NCBI RefSeq assembly: GCF_000381905.1
Contig: NZ_KB907255.1
Coordinates: 86,638-150,637 of the forward strand
Reading direction: 5' to 3'
From: Paenibacillus fonticola DSM 21315
GTDB taxonomy: Bacteria > Bacillota > Bacilli > Paenibacillales > Paenibacillaceae
DNA length: 64,000 nucleotides
A model generated the notes under the pieces. It searched no databases. It saw only the letters and a program-made list of their open reading frames with translations, and was not told the DNA's origin. Shown here piece after piece: positions 18,482 through 28,866 of this stretch. The stretch's first letter is position 1; every line of letters starts with the position of its first letter. The translations under genes were made by a program, and so were the position numbers.

Positions 18482-19363
18482 TTATCCTTTTACAGCACCT
18501 GCTACCATGCCTTGCGTAATTTTATCCGCTAACAGAAAATAGATGACGATAACGGGAAGCGCACCCAGCACCAGAAACGCGCCAATGGCTCCGTAGTTCA
18601 CCGAATATTGGCTGACAAAGCTGTTTACACCAAAGGGCAATGTTTTCAGCGATTCGGAGGAAATGAAGGTTGCCGCCAATATATATTCATTCCAGATGTT
18701 AATGAAGGTCAGAATACATACGGTCATAATCGGCGGGACCGAAATGGGCAGCATGATGTTTCTGTACACCCGAAAGACGCTCGCCCCGTCCATAATGGCT
18801 GACTCCTCGATCTCATGGGGGATCGACTTCATAAAGCCGTTGAGAATAAATACGGAAATCGGCGTAGAAAACGCGATATATGGAAAAATAATCGATAAAT
18901 GCGTGTTCAGAATTTGCATATTTTTAAAAATGATCATTAGCGGCAGCAGTGTCGCTTGCAGTGGAATCATCATGCCAATCAGAAAGACCAGCATAACCGC
19001 CTGCCCGTACTTCCAGCGAAAACGGCTGATCGCAAAGGCCGCTAGCGAGCTTAAAACAATGACGCTGATCATCGTTATCGAGGTAACAGAAAAGCTGTTC
19101 CATAGATAACGAAGGTATCTTCCTCCTGCCAGAGCGGAAGTATAATTTATCCATTGCGGTGACTGCGGAAGGGCGAAGAAGCTCCCGGACAATATTTCCT
19201 CATTTGTCTTAAAAGAATACAGGAGCAGCCAAAGCAGCGGGTATACCTGGGTCACAACGAGCAGGGACAGCAGTAGAAGAACGATTCCTTTCGTAACAGA
19301 AAATCGTCTGCGCTTCGGTACGGCGGTCTCATTCCGAACGGCCATGGCACCTGATGGGTTCAT
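18482..19363 (-). CDS. CUT1 sugar ABC transporter permease (MalG type)
   Basis: 293 residues with six predicted membrane helices and the EAA-type cytoplasmic loop EIEESAIMDGASVFRVYRNI that contacts the ATPase subunit. It pairs with the MalF-type permease encoded 15 nt upstream and the lipoprotein receptor before that. No ATPase is encoded nearby, which is usual in Paenibacillus, where a shared MsmX-type ATPase serves many importers. The substrate is a sugar or oligosaccharide that cannot be specified here. Confidence 0.92.
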   Translation of the reverse strand: MNPSGAMAVRNETAVPKRRRFSVTKGIVLLLLSLLVVTQVYPLLWLLLYSFKTNEEILSGSFFALPQSPQWINYTSALAGGRYLRYLWNSFSVTSITMISVIVLSSLAAFAISRFRWKYGQAVMLVFLIGMMIPLQATLLPLMIIFKNMQILNTHLSIIFPYIAFSTPISVFILNGFMKSIPHEIEESAIMDGASVFRVYRNIMLPISVPPIMTVCILTFINIWNEYILAATFISSESLKTLPFGVNSFVSQYSVNYGAIGAFLVLGALPVIVIYFLLADKITQGMVAGAVKG

Positions 19364-19378
19364 CTCGATTTTCCTCCT

Positions 19379-20269
19379 TTACGAGAACCGTTTTTCTAAT
19401 GAATTGAAGATCAAATTAATAATCAGTGTGGCGATCAGGCATACGACGACAAGAAATGCGGCGATCGAGCTGCCGTAGCCGTACTTCATCGATAAGAACG
19501 ACATGTTGTACATATGAGTAGAAATGACATCTGTAGCATGGGCAGGCCCTCCGGCCGTCATGACCATCACCATATCGAATGCTTGGAGCGAACCGATGAA
19601 TGCGAGCACGATCGATATTTTGAAAATGGGAACAATGAGCGGGAATGTAATGTGCCTATCCGCCTTGAAGCCTTCTGCGCCATCAATGCGCGCTGCCTCA
19701 TACAGCTCGTTTGGAATGTTGGAAACCCCGGTAAATTGAATTAACGTGTGATACCCCAAATACTGCCATAATGCGACAAAGTACAGGGCGTACATCGCCA
19801 CCGCAGGATCGGTTAACCACGGTCTCGCCCAGGAATCCAGGCCAGCCATAATTAACACCTGATTCAGCATACCGCCCATCGAGGCCGGGTTATAAATCGT
19901 CTTCCATAGCTGACCGACAATAACGACAGACAAAATAACAGGCAAAAAGTAGCTGGACACCAGGAAGTTCGGTCTCTTGATAAAACGGCGCAGTAAAATG
20001 GCCACCAGCAAAGCAATCGGAATTTCGGACATGGAAAATACGGCGAACATTAGCGTTCTTCGTACGGAAGGCCAAAACACGGGATCATGAAAAAATAAAT
20101 TTTTGAAATTTTCCAGCCCGACGAACGTCGACTCGCCAATTCCATTCCAATCGAGCAATCCGCTGTAAAGCGATACGAGAATCGGGATGAATACCATCCC
20201 TGAGTAGATGAGCAAACAAGGCAGCACAAACAGGGTGATCGTAAGGCGGGAGACCTTAAGCACGTTCAT
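19379..20269 (-). CDS. CUT1 sugar ABC transporter permease (MalF/UgpA type)
   Basis: 296 residues with six predicted helices and the EAA motif ELYEAARIDGAEGFKADRHI. It is the first permease after the solute-binding protein, which ends 93 nt upstream; that gap holds a hairpin likely to stabilise the upstream message. The start ATG follows AGGAGGAGATGCGGT. Together with the next gene it forms the transmembrane channel. Confidence 0.92.
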   Translation of the reverse strand: MNVLKVSRLTITLFVLPCLLIYSGMVFIPILVSLYSGLLDWNGIGESTFVGLENFKNLFFHDPVFWPSVRRTLMFAVFSMSEIPIALLVAILLRRFIKRPNFLVSSYFLPVILSVVIVGQLWKTIYNPASMGGMLNQVLIMAGLDSWARPWLTDPAVAMYALYFVALWQYLGYHTLIQFTGVSNIPNELYEAARIDGAEGFKADRHITFPLIVPIFKISIVLAFIGSLQAFDMVMVMTAGGPAHATDVISTHMYNMSFLSMKYGYGSSIAAFLVVVCLIATLIINLIFNSLEKRFS

Positions 20270-20304
20270 ACCGCATCTCCTCCTTCAGGCTAGCATGATA
20301 GAGC

Positions 20305-20333
20305 ATGAAGGGAACAGCTAGTGTCCCCTTCAT
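20305..20333 (-). other. Intercistronic hairpin after the solute-binding protein gene
   Basis: An 8-9 bp stem (ATGAAGGG / CCCCTTCAT) lies between the binding-protein gene and the permeases, with no T run. Such stems commonly protect the binding-protein mRNA so that more receptor than permease is made. Confidence 0.5.
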
Positions 20334-20361
20334 ACGGCGTTGCAGCAATAGTTATTGCAAT

Positions 20362-21708
20362 CTATTTATTGTTTGCTTCATAGGCTGTCTGATGTTCTTT
20401 GGCCACCTCGGAGGACTCTTTCTTCTGTACGAATAAGTTCTGAATGCTGCTTAGGTGGGCTTGAGCAGTGCCCGGATTCATTGTGTTGTCGAACGCCAGG
20501 TCGCCGCCCTTCACTTCTTTAAACAGATCAAGCACTTCCATCGCCATATCGGAGTATCCCGCAGCCTTAAAGTCGCCTTCCACAATCTGACCAATCCCGA
20601 CTGCGCCTTTCGCATCAAAAGCTTCTTTCGGGAAATTCAGCATAAAGTAGTTCAAGAAATCCTTCGTTTCCTGCAGGTGTTTGCTGTCCGCTGAAATCGC
20701 AAAGGCACTGCCCGGCGCTAGCATGAATTCGTTCGGATCTCCTTTGCCTCCGATCGTCGGGAATTTAAATACGCCTACTTTTCCGTTCACAGACGATGTT
20801 TCAATTCCGCCCGTTGCCCATGACCCCATAAAATACATTGCAGATTGACCTGTCTTAAATAAATTCTCCCCGGCATTATAATCAAAAGAGGTGGCTCCCT
20901 CTTGGAAGGCCCCCGCTTCCACCAGGCTCTGGAAAGCATCAACCGCCTGAAGGAACGCCGGATCTTCAAAGGTTTTCTTGTTATCCAGCACATCGTTTAG
21001 AAATCCAGGGCCGTTTGTACGGAGCAGCATATTCATAAATAAGAAGGAACCCGTCCACGAATCCTTCTCACCGATCGCAATCGGCGTAATTCCTTTTTCT
21101 TTAAGCTTTTTCACTACATCAAGCATTTCTTCGAAGGTTGTCGGAACTTCAACTCCCCCTTGCTCGAACAGCTCTTTATTGTAATATACAACCGCGATGT
21201 TGTTCCCATCGGGAAGCGCATAAATATTGCCATCAAAGCTGTACCAGTCCAGAAGCCCTTCCTGGAATGTGTCCTTTAGGCCATTTTGGTCGAGCATGTC
21301 GTTAAGTGGTGCAAACAGATTAGCTTCGACAAAAGGCTTCATCTGCGCCGCAGGGTTCACTACGGTAATATCCGGAACCTCCTTCGATGCGGCCTGCGTT
21401 TTCAGTTTCAATTTCTGCTGATCCGTATTGAGAGAATCCAGTTCGATCTTGATGTTAGGATTTTCGCTTTCATACTTATCGACGAGCTTATTCATAATTT
21501 GATGCTTGGGATCGGTCGGATCCGGGAATATATTCTGGAATGTAATCGTTATTTTCTTATCTGGAGCTTTTACCTCTGCAGCTGTACCGCTATTCCCTGC
21601 GTTGCTAGAGCTTCCCTGGGTTTCTTTCGCCCCGCCTCCGCAAGCCGCCAAGCCAAATACGAGCGCCGCCGACAGAGCGAGACCTAACATTTTGGACTTT
21701 TTCACCAC
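20362..21708 (-). CDS. Extracellular sugar-binding lipoprotein of a CUT1 ABC transporter
   Basis: 448 residues. A signal peptide ends in the lipobox FGLAACGGG (Cys at about 23), followed by a Ser/Gly/Asn linker. The mature part is a family 1 solute-binding protein with ITFQNIFPDPTDPKHQIMNK, the hinge-region PDITVVNPAAQMKPF, and YALPDGNNIAVVYYNKELFE. It captures the sugar outside the membrane and delivers it to the two permeases downstream. It is the first gene of the unit; a tandem repeat array and the pdp terminator lie upstream. The substrate is unknown. Confidence 0.92.
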   Translation of the reverse strand: MVKKSKMLGLALSAALVFGLAACGGGAKETQGSSSNAGNSGTAAEVKAPDKKITITFQNIFPDPTDPKHQIMNKLVDKYESENPNIKIELDSLNTDQQKLKLKTQAASKEVPDITVVNPAAQMKPFVEANLFAPLNDMLDQNGLKDTFQEGLLDWYSFDGNIYALPDGNNIAVVYYNKELFEQGGVEVPTTFEEMLDVVKKLKEKGITPIAIGEKDSWTGSFLFMNMLLRTNGPGFLNDVLDNKKTFEDPAFLQAVDAFQSLVEAGAFQEGATSFDYNAGENLFKTGQSAMYFMGSWATGGIETSSVNGKVGVFKFPTIGGKGDPNEFMLAPGSAFAISADSKHLQETKDFLNYFMLNFPKEAFDAKGAVGIGQIVEGDFKAAGYSDMAMEVLDLFKEVKGGDLAFDNTMNPGTAQAHLSSIQNLFVQKKESSEVAKEHQTAYEANNK

Positions 21709-21834
21709 TTCGTTCCCCCCTAATCATTTATAGCCCTAATTATGAGCGGGATGAGGCCATTTGGGGAGGTGTGTTTTTTAGAAAAGAGGTTTGATTTCTT
21801 CGGAACTATGTCAAATTTTAAAAAGTCTAAGTTC

Positions 21835-21958
21835 AGGAGTCTATGTTCAGGAGTTCAGGTGTCTAAGTTCAGGAGTTCAGGTGTCTAAGTTCAGGAGTTC
21901 AGGTGTCTAAGTTCAGGAGTTCAGGTGTCTAAGTTCAGGAGTTCAGGTGTCTAAGTTC
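21835..21958 (+). repeat. 22-bp tandem repeat, about five copies
   Basis: A 22-bp unit containing GTTCAGGAGTTCAGGTGTCT is repeated head to tail with almost no differences, after a degenerate first copy. It lies between the binding-protein gene start and the pdp terminator. The internal duplication GTTCAGGA/GTTCAGGT shows growth by slippage. Confidence 0.9.
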
Positions 21959-21992
21959 AAAAAAATCTGCCTCCCGTTTGGGAAGCAGATTT
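21958..21992. terminator. Terminator of pdp / deo operon
   Basis: The stem AAATCTGCCTCCC / GGGAAGCAGATTT has one mismatch and a GTTT loop. On the minus strand it is followed by TTTTTTT, 22 nt after the pdp stop. Confidence 0.85.
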
Positions 21993-22013
21993 TAGCTGCT
22001 CTGCAGCTGCAGT

Positions 22014-23315
22014 CTACTCGGTCACAAAGCCGTGTATGAGCGCTGGAGCTGTCGCCTGCTCGGCGATTGTAATATTTGCATAGATTTTCTCGATGACTTC
22101 ATCGACGTTTTCCCGGTTGGCATGAATCGTCACCAAAGATTCTCCTACAGCCACCTTGTCGCCGATTTTTTTGTTGAGCATCAGGCCGACCGCCAGATCG
22201 ATTTCCGATTCCTTTGTCGCCCGGCCCGCTCCGAGGAGCATGGCCGCGGTGCCGATCTCGTCGGCGACGATGGATGCGACCACGCCGTCTTTCTTGGCCG
22301 GTACTTCAATCCGGTACGCAGCTGTCGGCAGCTTGCCGGGATCATCGACGATCGAGGCGTCCCCGCCCTGATTCGCAATGAATTCCTTGAATTTCTCCAG
22401 CGCTTTCCCGTTGCGGATAACCTCCCGCAGCTTCTCCTCCGCTTCTTCCAGCGAAGCGGCTTTGCCTGCAAGGAAGACCATCTGACGGCCAAGGGCTAGG
22501 CACAGCTCCTCCAAGTCTTTCGGCCCGGTGCCGCGCAAGGTGTCGATCGCTTCGCGGACTTCCAAGGCGTTGCCAACCGCCGCACCGAGCGGCTGGCTCA
22601 TGTCGGAGATGACCGCCATCGTTCTGCGGCCAACATTGTTGCCGATGCTGACCATGGCATGCGCAAGCTCCTTGGCGTCCTCTACGGTCTTCATAAAGGC
22701 GCCGGCGCCCGTCTTCACGTCCAGGACGATCGCATCCGAGCCGGAGGCGATTTTCTTGCTCATAATGGAGCTGGCAATCAGCGGAATCGAATTGACCGTG
22801 GCCGTCACATCGCGCAGCGCGTAAAGCTTCTTGTCCGCTGGCGTCAAATTGCCGCTCTGGCCAACGACCGCGATTTTATGCTCGTTAACGAGCTTCACGA
22901 ACTCCTCTTTGGCCAGTTCGACATGGAAGCCGGGAATCGCCTCCAGCTTATCTGTCGTGCCGCCCGTATGGCCTAGCCCCCGTCCCGACATTTTGGCTAC
23001 GGGAATGTCCAGCGCAGCGACCAGCGGAGCGAGGATAAGTGTCGTCGTATCGCCGACTCCTCCGGTGGAGTGCTTATCTACCTTCACTCCTTCGATCGCC
23101 GACAGGTCGATCATATCGCCGGATCGGGCCATCGCCAGCGTCAAGTCGGCCCGTTCGCGCTCGCTCATATCCTTGAAATAGATCGCCATGGCCAGCGCAC
23201 TCACCTGATAATCAGGAATTTCGTCCCGCGTATAGCCTTCGATGATGAAATTAATTTCCTCGGTCGTAAGTTCCTGTCCGTCACGCTTTTTCTCAATCAA
23301 ATCCACCATTCTCAT
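22014..23315 (-). CDS. pdp: Pyrimidine-nucleoside phosphorylase
   Basis: Phosphorolysis of uridine, thymidine and deoxyuridine to free base and (deoxy)ribose-1-phosphate in the cytoplasm. The 433-residue length is standard. Family signatures are present: [16 protein letters not shown] (phosphate and pyrimidine site) and [16 protein letters not shown], the type II phosphorylase motif. The last gene of the deo set; the sugar phosphate it makes goes to DeoB and DeoC. The ATG start follows AAGGAGAAT. Confidence 0.96.
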   Translation of the reverse strand: MRMVDLIEKKRDGQELTTEEINFIIEGYTRDEIPDYQVSALAMAIYFKDMSERERADLTLAMARSGDMIDLSAIEGVKVDKHSTGGVGDTTTLILAPLVAALDIPVAKMSGRGLGHTGGTTDKLEAIPGFHVELAKEEFVKLVNEHKIAVVGQSGNLTPADKKLYALRDVTATVNSIPLIASSIMSKKIASGSDAIVLDVKTGAGAFMKTVEDAKELAHAMVSIGNNVGRRTMAVISDMSQPLGAAVGNALEVREAIDTLRGTGPKDLEELCLALGRQMVFLAGKAASLEEAEEKLREVIRNGKALEKFKEFIANQGGDASIVDDPGKLPTAAYRIEVPAKKDGVVASIVADEIGTAAMLLGAGRATKESEIDLAVGLMLNKKIGDKVAVGESLVTIHANRENVDEVIEKIYANITIAEQATAPALIHGFVTE

Positions 23316-23453
23316 CGCAGATTCTCCTTACTCTGATCTGATTAGCTGCTCTTGCATAGCGTCATCGTGTTGCATAACCTGACTTGCATCAATCTTAGCT
23401 TCCTAATCGCCGATAACTACAAAAAACTACAGGAAACTACAAAGAACAGGAAA

Positions 23454-24161
23454 TTACAAAGTAGCAGCCGTCTCCAGCGCTACCTCCATCATGTCATGGA
23501 ACGTCGTCTGGCGCTCCTCGGCCGTAGTCTCTTCACCGGTGATCAAATGATCGCTCACGGTAAGAATGGTGAGCGCGTTCACGCCGAACTTGGCTGCGAT
23601 CGTATAAAGCGCGGTCGTCTCCATTTCCACACCAAGCACACCGTAATCCATCAGCTTCTGGACCACGGTTTTGTCGTCACGGTAGAACACGTCAGAGGTG
23701 AAGACGTTGCCGACATGCATGTTCAGCCCTTTGGCTGCTCCCCGCTCATACGCGGCCTTAAGCAGCTGAAAGCTGGCGATCGGAGAGTAATCGTAACCGC
23801 CGAAAGTATGGCGGTTTATGCTGGAATCCGTGCACGCCGCTTGGGCGAGAATAACTTCCCGCACACGGACATACTCCTGCATTGCCCCGCATGTGCCCAC
23901 GCGCATCAGGTTTTTGACACCGTACTCCTGAATCAGCTCATGAACGTAAATTCCAATGGACGGAATGCCCATTCCCGTCCCCTGCACGGACACCCGCTTG
24001 CCTTGGTAGGTTCCTGTAAAACCAAGCATCCCGCGCACTTCGTTATAACAAGTTACGTCGCTTAAATAGGTTTCTGCAATATACTTTGCCCGCAGCGGAT
24101 CGCCTGGCAGCAAAATCGTATCCGCAACGTCTCCTTGCTTAGCTGCGATGTGTACACTCAT
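23454..24161 (-). CDS. deoD: Purine-nucleoside phosphorylase, DeoD type
   Basis: Cleaves purine (deoxy)nucleosides with phosphate. 235 residues from the ATG at 24161; the adjacent GTG one codon earlier is an alternative. Motifs of the hexameric bacterial enzyme are present: [14 protein letters not shown], the phosphate-binding [16 protein letters not shown] for the ribose, and TVSDHL carrying the catalytic Asp. It lies 20 nt after deoB and is followed by a 138-nt gap with a short AACTACA repeat before pdp. Confidence 0.96.
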   Translation of the reverse strand: MSVHIAAKQGDVADTILLPGDPLRAKYIAETYLSDVTCYNEVRGMLGFTGTYQGKRVSVQGTGMGIPSIGIYVHELIQEYGVKNLMRVGTCGAMQEYVRVREVILAQAACTDSSINRHTFGGYDYSPIASFQLLKAAYERGAAKGLNMHVGNVFTSDVFYRDDKTVVQKLMDYGVLGVEMETTALYTIAAKFGVNALTILTVSDHLITGEETTAEERQTTFHDMMEVALETAATL

Positions 24162-24181
24162 CACGGCTTCCTCCTCTATTG

Positions 24182-25363
24182 TTATTTTAAATCAGCCAAG
24201 AAGCTTACTCCGTGTTCTGGCATTTTTACTCCAAAGTTATCCGCGACGGTTGCCCCGATGTCCGCAAAGGTCTTACGCAGCGGCAGCTCTTGTCCTCCTC
24301 CGGCAAAAGACTTCGAATACACCAGCAGCGGCACGTATTCTCGCGTATGATCCGTTCCCTTGTACGTCGGGTCGTTGCCGTGATCCGCCGTAATGATCAG
24401 CAGATCGTCATCCTGCATCAGCTCAAGCACCTCCGGCAGGCGGGCATCGTATTCCTCAAGCGCCTGACCGTAGCCTTTCGGATTGCGCCGATGACCATAG
24501 ACAGCATCGAAGTCCACCAGATTTACAAAGGATAGCCCGCTAAACGGCGTCTTGATCGTCTCGGCCAACTTCTCCATGCCATCCATATTGGATACGGTGC
24601 GCACTGCCTTGGTCACCCCTTCTCCGTCGTAAATGTCGGAGATTTTGCCGAGGGCTATCACGTCGAAGCCAGCATCCTTTAGTTCGTTCATCGTCGTACG
24701 GCCAAAAGGCTTGAGCGCATAGTCGTGCCGGTTCGATGTTCGCGTAAAATTTCCCGGCTCGCCGATAAACGGACGGGCGATAATCCGGCCAAGCATGTAA
24801 GGATCGTCCAAAGTGATCTCGCGGCAGAATTCGCAAATTTCGTACAGCTCCTTCAGCGGCACCACCTCTTCATGGGCGGCGATTTGCAGCACAGAATCGG
24901 CTGAGGTATAGACGATCAGCGCGCCCGTCTTCATATGCTCTTCGCCCAGTTCATCGATGATCTCCGTCCCGCTGGCCGGTTTGTTACCGATAACCTTGCG
25001 GCCCGTCTTCTCTTCGATACGGCGAATGAGTTCCTCCGGAAAGCCGTCCGGGAAGACGCGGAACGGCGTATCGATGTAGAGACCCATAATTTCCCAGTGC
25101 CCAGTCATCGTATCTTTGCCCCGCGAGGCCTCCTGCATTTTGGTATAGTAGGCCAGCGGTTTCTCCGCCTGGGGTACGCCTTTAATTGGCACGATATTGG
25201 ACAAGCCGAGCTGGGCCATGTTCGGCATGTTAAGCCCGCCGCAGGCCTCCGCGATATGCCCGAACGTATCCGCGCCCACATCGTCGAATTCGTCCGCATC
25301 CGGAGCCTCACCGATGCCGACAGAGTCCAGTACGATCAGGTGAATTCTTTTGAATTTTGCCAT
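24182..25363 (-). CDS. deoB: Phosphopentomutase
   Basis: Interconverts (deoxy)ribose-1-phosphate and 5-phosphate, linking the phosphorylases to DeoC. 393 residues, alkaline phosphatase superfamily. Metal ligands are visible in [14 protein letters not shown] (Asp13) and ADHGNDPT; the phospho-accepting Thr lies in [13 protein letters not shown]. The order deoC-deoB-deoD-pdp puts the whole salvage route in one unit, unlike B. subtilis, where drm-pupG and dra-nupC-pdp are separate. Confidence 0.96.
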   Translation of the reverse strand: MAKFKRIHLIVLDSVGIGEAPDADEFDDVGADTFGHIAEACGGLNMPNMAQLGLSNIVPIKGVPQAEKPLAYYTKMQEASRGKDTMTGHWEIMGLYIDTPFRVFPDGFPEELIRRIEEKTGRKVIGNKPASGTEIIDELGEEHMKTGALIVYTSADSVLQIAAHEEVVPLKELYEICEFCREITLDDPYMLGRIIARPFIGEPGNFTRTSNRHDYALKPFGRTTMNELKDAGFDVIALGKISDIYDGEGVTKAVRTVSNMDGMEKLAETIKTPFSGLSFVNLVDFDAVYGHRRNPKGYGQALEEYDARLPEVLELMQDDDLLIITADHGNDPTYKGTDHTREYVPLLVYSKSFAGGGQELPLRKTFADIGATVADNFGVKMPEHGVSFLADLK

Positions 25364-25429
25364 GCTCTTTCACTGCTTCCTTTCTGCTTACGAGCATTGA
25401 TCATCTGTTATCGGTTTTGATACAACTGC

Positions 25430-26095
25430 TTAATAAGAGCTGGAGCCCTGCTCTCCCTTCACGATCTGCACCCCGGAGCTTGCGCCGATACGGGTCGCGC
25501 CGGCCTCAATCATCCGATTGACGTCTTCCAGGCTGCGGACGCCGCCCGAGGCCTTTACGCCAACGTCCGGACCTACGGTTCGGCGCATCAAAGCCACATC
25601 CTCGGCCGTCGCTCCTCCGCCTTGGAAACCGGTGGACGTCTTCACGAAATCGGCACCAGCCTGTACAGCCAGCTTGCAGGCTCTTACCTTTTCCTCGTCC
25701 GTCAGGAGAGATGTCTCTATAATGACTTTAACCAAAGCCCTGCCCGCTGCCGCATCGGCTACGGCTTGAATATCGCGAAGAACGATATCGTCGCTGCCGG
25801 ACTTCAACGCTCCGATATTGATGACCATATCGACCTCAGTCGCGCCGCTGCCAATTGCATCAGCCGTCTCATAAGCCTTCGTCTTGGAAGTCGAGGCGCC
25901 AAGCGGGAAGCCGATGACGGTGCACACCTTCACCTTCGTACCCGCAAGCTGTTCCGCGGAATAGGCTACCCACGCCGGGTTTACACACACCGATGCGAAT
26001 CCATACTCCTTTGCATCGTCCGTCAGCTTCTTGATATCTTCTGTCGTCGCGTCAGACCGCAGCAGCGTATGATCAATCATGCCAGCTATATTCAT
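25430..26095 (-). CDS. deoC: Deoxyribose-phosphate aldolase
   Basis: Splits deoxyribose-5-phosphate into glyceraldehyde-3-phosphate and acetaldehyde. 221 residues. The catalytic residues are in place: Asp89 (TEVDMV), the Schiff-base Lys152 (FVKTSTGF) and Lys181 ([10 protein letters not shown]). First gene of the operon after a 470-nt gap from deoR; a DeoR-like operator lies about 120-140 nt upstream of its start. The ATG follows AGAGGAGAGCG. Confidence 0.96.
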   Translation of the reverse strand: MNIAGMIDHTLLRSDATTEDIKKLTDDAKEYGFASVCVNPAWVAYSAEQLAGTKVKVCTVIGFPLGASTSKTKAYETADAIGSGATEVDMVINIGALKSGSDDIVLRDIQAVADAAAGRALVKVIIETSLLTDEEKVRACKLAVQAGADFVKTSTGFQGGGATAEDVALMRRTVGPDVGVKASGGVRSLEDVNRMIEAGATRIGASSGVQIVKGEQGSSSY

Positions 26096-26192
26096 AATTA
26101 CGCTCTCCTCTATCGTTTGTATTCAGTAAATAAATGATGCACGTTGGAACTATCTTGACCAATTAACACCATCTTAACACCTTGACGAAAAG

Positions 26193-26231
26193 ATGAACAG
26201 ATGTATATTGGCGTCTGAAATTATGTTCATT
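26193..26231 (-). promoter_or_regulatory. Candidate DeoR operator upstream of deoC
   Basis: On the minus strand 26231-26214 reads AATGAACATAATTTCAGA, which agrees at 14 of 18 positions with the B. subtilis DeoR operator ATTGAACAAAATTTCAAT as I remember it. A further half site TGTTCAT lies about 31 bp downstream (26193-26199), three helical turns away. In B. subtilis an extra half site also lies between operator and promoter core. DeoR is encoded next door. Confidence 0.55.
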
Positions 26232-26460
26232 ACGCTTCTCTGCTTATTATTCCCGCTATGCATACAATATTCAGGTGAGCTCTCCGAGCGGCTAAGCTGT
26301 CTAATTCAAATGAGCACTGATTCGATTGAGTATAGTCCAGAGCAATCCGAGCAAGCCAATTTCACTGACAATCTGATTTCGACTCAGCAAACAAGGGCGA
26401 TCCAGCTTTACTGATAGCCTGATTCGACTAACGCAAACCAGAGTAAATCAATTTAACTAA

Positions 26461-26549
26461 ATAGTTCAACTCAGTTCGAGATAGTTCAACTCAGTTCGAG
26501 CATTTCACTCTGGCTAACGTGGTTCGAGCATTTCACTCTGGCTAACGTG
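26461..26549 (+). repeat. Two short direct duplications before deoR's 3' end
   Basis: ATAGTTCAACTCAGTTCGAG occurs twice in succession (26461-26500), then a 28-bp unit starting GTTCGAGCATTTCACTCTGG occurs twice (26494-26521 and 26522-26549). The copies are exact, suggesting recent slippage. The deoR stop codon lies 16 nt further on. Confidence 0.85.
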
Positions 26550-26564
26550 GCCTCTACAGGCTGC

Positions 26565-27506
26565 CTAAACCTCATCTAATAATGCTTGTGCTGTAAACTG
26601 ATCGGTTACCAAAACATTCGGGTATTTGCCGTTCAATGCAGCCCGGATGGCCGCCAGTTTGCGCTGCCCGCCTGCCACGAGGACCGACTTTTCCTTCCGG
26701 CGCAGATCGGGCAGATCAATACCTACTGTACGGTCGTTGATCTCCTCACTGACAACGTTCCCATCCGCGTCGAAGAAACGGGAGCATATATCTCCAGCTC
26801 CCCGACACTGCAGCAGCCTCTGTTCCTCCTCGCTGAAATAGCCGAGCCGGAATAGCAGAGCATCCTCCTGAACGGTGCCGACCGTAAAAACAGCAACATT
26901 CGCCTGTTTACCAAGCTGGATGATTCGCTGAATATGCCGATCCTCCTCGACCATTTGCTTAAGGGAGATGCTGTCGAAAATAACGGGCAGCGGCAAATAA
27001 CGCGCTACGGTATCATAAGCTTCCGCGAATAAATGTACCGTCTCCGCTGCAAATGTATTCGCCCGGGAGTAGCTGACGCCTCCCTTAAGCTGTACGACCT
27101 CGACGCCCCGGAGCTGTTTATGCCGCAAATGAAGCGCCACTTTGTGCATGGTCGTTCCCCAGGTCACGCCGATAATGTCCGCGTCCTTGACCGTTTCGTA
27201 CAAATAGTCTGCTGCCTTCCTGCTGATATGCTCCTGTATTTCCTGATACTCGTTCTGAGGAGAATGGCAAACCAGCACCTTGTCGATGTCGTATTTCACC
27301 TTGACGCGGTCAGCCAGCGCATTCAAATCCTCCATAGGATCGACGATGCTGATGCGGACGTATCCCTGTTCCTTCGCATGCTGGAGCAGGCGGGATACCG
27401 TGGGGCGAGATATGCCGAGCCGAGCTGCGATTTCCTGCTGGCTGTAATCTGAAATATAGTACAGTCTGGCCGCCTTGATACTAAGGCTCCGCTTGTCTTT
27501 TTCCAT
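26565..27506 (-). CDS. deoR: Deoxyribonucleoside regulator, SorC family
   Basis: 313 residues. An N-terminal helix-turn-helix (YSQQEIAARLGISRPTVSRL) is followed by a sugar-binding effector domain with GVTWGTTMHKVA and a C-terminal GGQRKLAAIRAAL. This is the SorC/DeoR (Bacillus DeoR, CggR-like) family, which in B. subtilis represses dra-nupC-pdp and is released by deoxyribose-5-phosphate. Its place directly upstream of deoC and the operator-like sequence support the same role. The ATG follows AGTAGGATG. Confidence 0.9.
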   Translation of the reverse strand: MEKDKRSLSIKAARLYYISDYSQQEIAARLGISRPTVSRLLQHAKEQGYVRISIVDPMEDLNALADRVKVKYDIDKVLVCHSPQNEYQEIQEHISRKAADYLYETVKDADIIGVTWGTTMHKVALHLRHKQLRGVEVVQLKGGVSYSRANTFAAETVHLFAEAYDTVARYLPLPVIFDSISLKQMVEEDRHIQRIIQLGKQANVAVFTVGTVQEDALLFRLGYFSEEEQRLLQCRGAGDICSRFFDADGNVVSEEINDRTVGIDLPDLRRKEKSVLVAGGQRKLAAIRAALNGKYPNVLVTDQFTAQALLDEV

Positions 27507-27558
27507 ATATGCATCCTACTTTTACGTTAATTATTGGCAATACAACTACTTTCCAACA

Positions 27559-28866
27559 TTATAATGCCTTACCGGTTCCCTCGCCAGCCGCCGAAACTGG
27601 ATTGCGGCTTGGCGCCGGCGCCGAAGCGCCCCATATCGCGGAGCGAAACGCAATGCCCGCCAGACCAATCAGCGCAGTGACTGCGCCTATTAGCATAAAA
27701 GCTCCGCCTGCCCCAGCCGCCTTGATCAAAAGGCCCCCAATCAGAGGCGCGGTGAGCAGCACCAGACTGGAGACCGTGTTCTGAATGCCGAATACCCGGC
27801 CGATCATCTGCTCGGAGGTCTCTTTTTGCAAAATATAATTTTGTGTGACCATATACATGCCATTGCCGATGCCGATTAGCGCGCCGAGTCCGAGAAGCAG
27901 CAGCACGCCGGTTCCCGGCGGACAAAGCCCCAGAAGGGCGATCCCGGTTCCGATCAGTACATAGCCCCCGCCAAGGCCCCAGCCGTAACCGATCCGGTTC
28001 AATCGATTAAGGACGACAAGCATGGCCACCGCCCCTGCTCCGATAGCGGACACCAGCCAGCCGATCAGCGATTCATTCGCGGAATCGATCGTACGCAGCA
28101 GCGTCGGGAACTGATAATCGATCATCAGCAGCGCGGTCAAGCCAATAAAGCCGAACGTCATCGTATACAGCACTTTTTTCGCCTGAAAAAGATACAGCCA
28201 GCCTTCGCGCCAATTGTGCAAAAAGGCATCCCAGGCCCGATCCCGGCTGGAATTGCCCCTCTTCAATGATTCCTCCGTATGATGGAAAGCCGGAAGCCCT
28301 CGCAGCGGGAGGAGCAGTACGGCCGACAACAGCCTTACTCCGGCATTGAGCATAATGCACGCCTGGGGCGACAGCGCTGTTAGCGTCATCGCGCCAAGCA
28401 ACGGGCCGGCCACCTTCGAGGACTGGTTTACCAGGCCGTTGAAGGAGGTCGCCTGAAACAGCAAAGCCGGCGGCACGACTTGCCGCGTCAGCGCCTGCTG
28501 GGCAGGCACGTGGAACACGCCGCAAGCCGCCCGCAGCGCCAGAAGCGGGAGCAGCCAGGTCATGTTAGGCGCAGCCAAAATGCATAGCGTCAGCGCCGCG
28601 GTGACCAGGTCGCAGACCATCATAAGCCGCGCTTTACGCACCCGGTCTGCGGCCGTTCCGGCGAAGGAGCCGAGCAGCACCGCCGGCAGCGCCATCGTCA
28701 CCGGGATAAGAGCCAGCAGCATCGGATCGGCGCCCCAGCGGTATGCGACGAGTACTTGAATGGCCAACGCGTCGAACCAGTCGCCAAAAGAGGCGAGCGC
28801 ATAAGCCGCAAACATATGCCTGAAGCTTCGTATCGATAATAGGGAGGAGCGGTCTTTTCGAGTCAT
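27559..28866 (-). CDS. MFS transporter, probable drug or metabolite exporter
   Basis: 435 residues with about twelve predicted membrane helices. The N-terminal part (SFGDWFDALAIQVL, AGTAADRVRKARLMM) matches the MFS_3/EntS-MefA-like exporter group rather than sugar importers. It lies 103 nt downstream of a winged-helix regulator gene on the same strand and ends 52 nt before deoR. It is more likely part of the unit with the winged-helix regulator than of the deo regulon, although a nucleoside role cannot be ruled out because no nucleoside permease is seen in the window. Confidence 0.85.
   Translation of the reverse strand: MTRKDRSSLLSIRSFRHMFAAYALASFGDWFDALAIQVLVAYRWGADPMLLALIPVTMALPAVLLGSFAGTAADRVRKARLMMVCDLVTAALTLCILAAPNMTWLLPLLALRAACGVFHVPAQQALTRQVVPPALLFQATSFNGLVNQSSKVAGPLLGAMTLTALSPQACIMLNAGVRLLSAVLLLPLRGLPAFHHTEESLKRGNSSRDRAWDAFLHNWREGWLYLFQAKKVLYTMTFGFIGLTALLMIDYQFPTLLRTIDSANESLIGWLVSAIGAGAVAMLVVLNRLNRIGYGWGLGGGYVLIGTGIALLGLCPPGTGVLLLLGLGALIGIGNGMYMVTQNYILQKETSEQMIGRVFGIQNTVSSLVLLTAPLIGGLLIKAAGAGGAFMLIGAVTALIGLAGIAFRSAIWGASAPAPSRNPVSAAGEGTGKAL

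Noticed and set aside
26193-26414. 73-codon plus-strand frame between deoC and deoR
   Set aside because: It overlaps the candidate DeoR operator, has no ribosome site and runs into short repeats; the hydrophobic start looks accidental.
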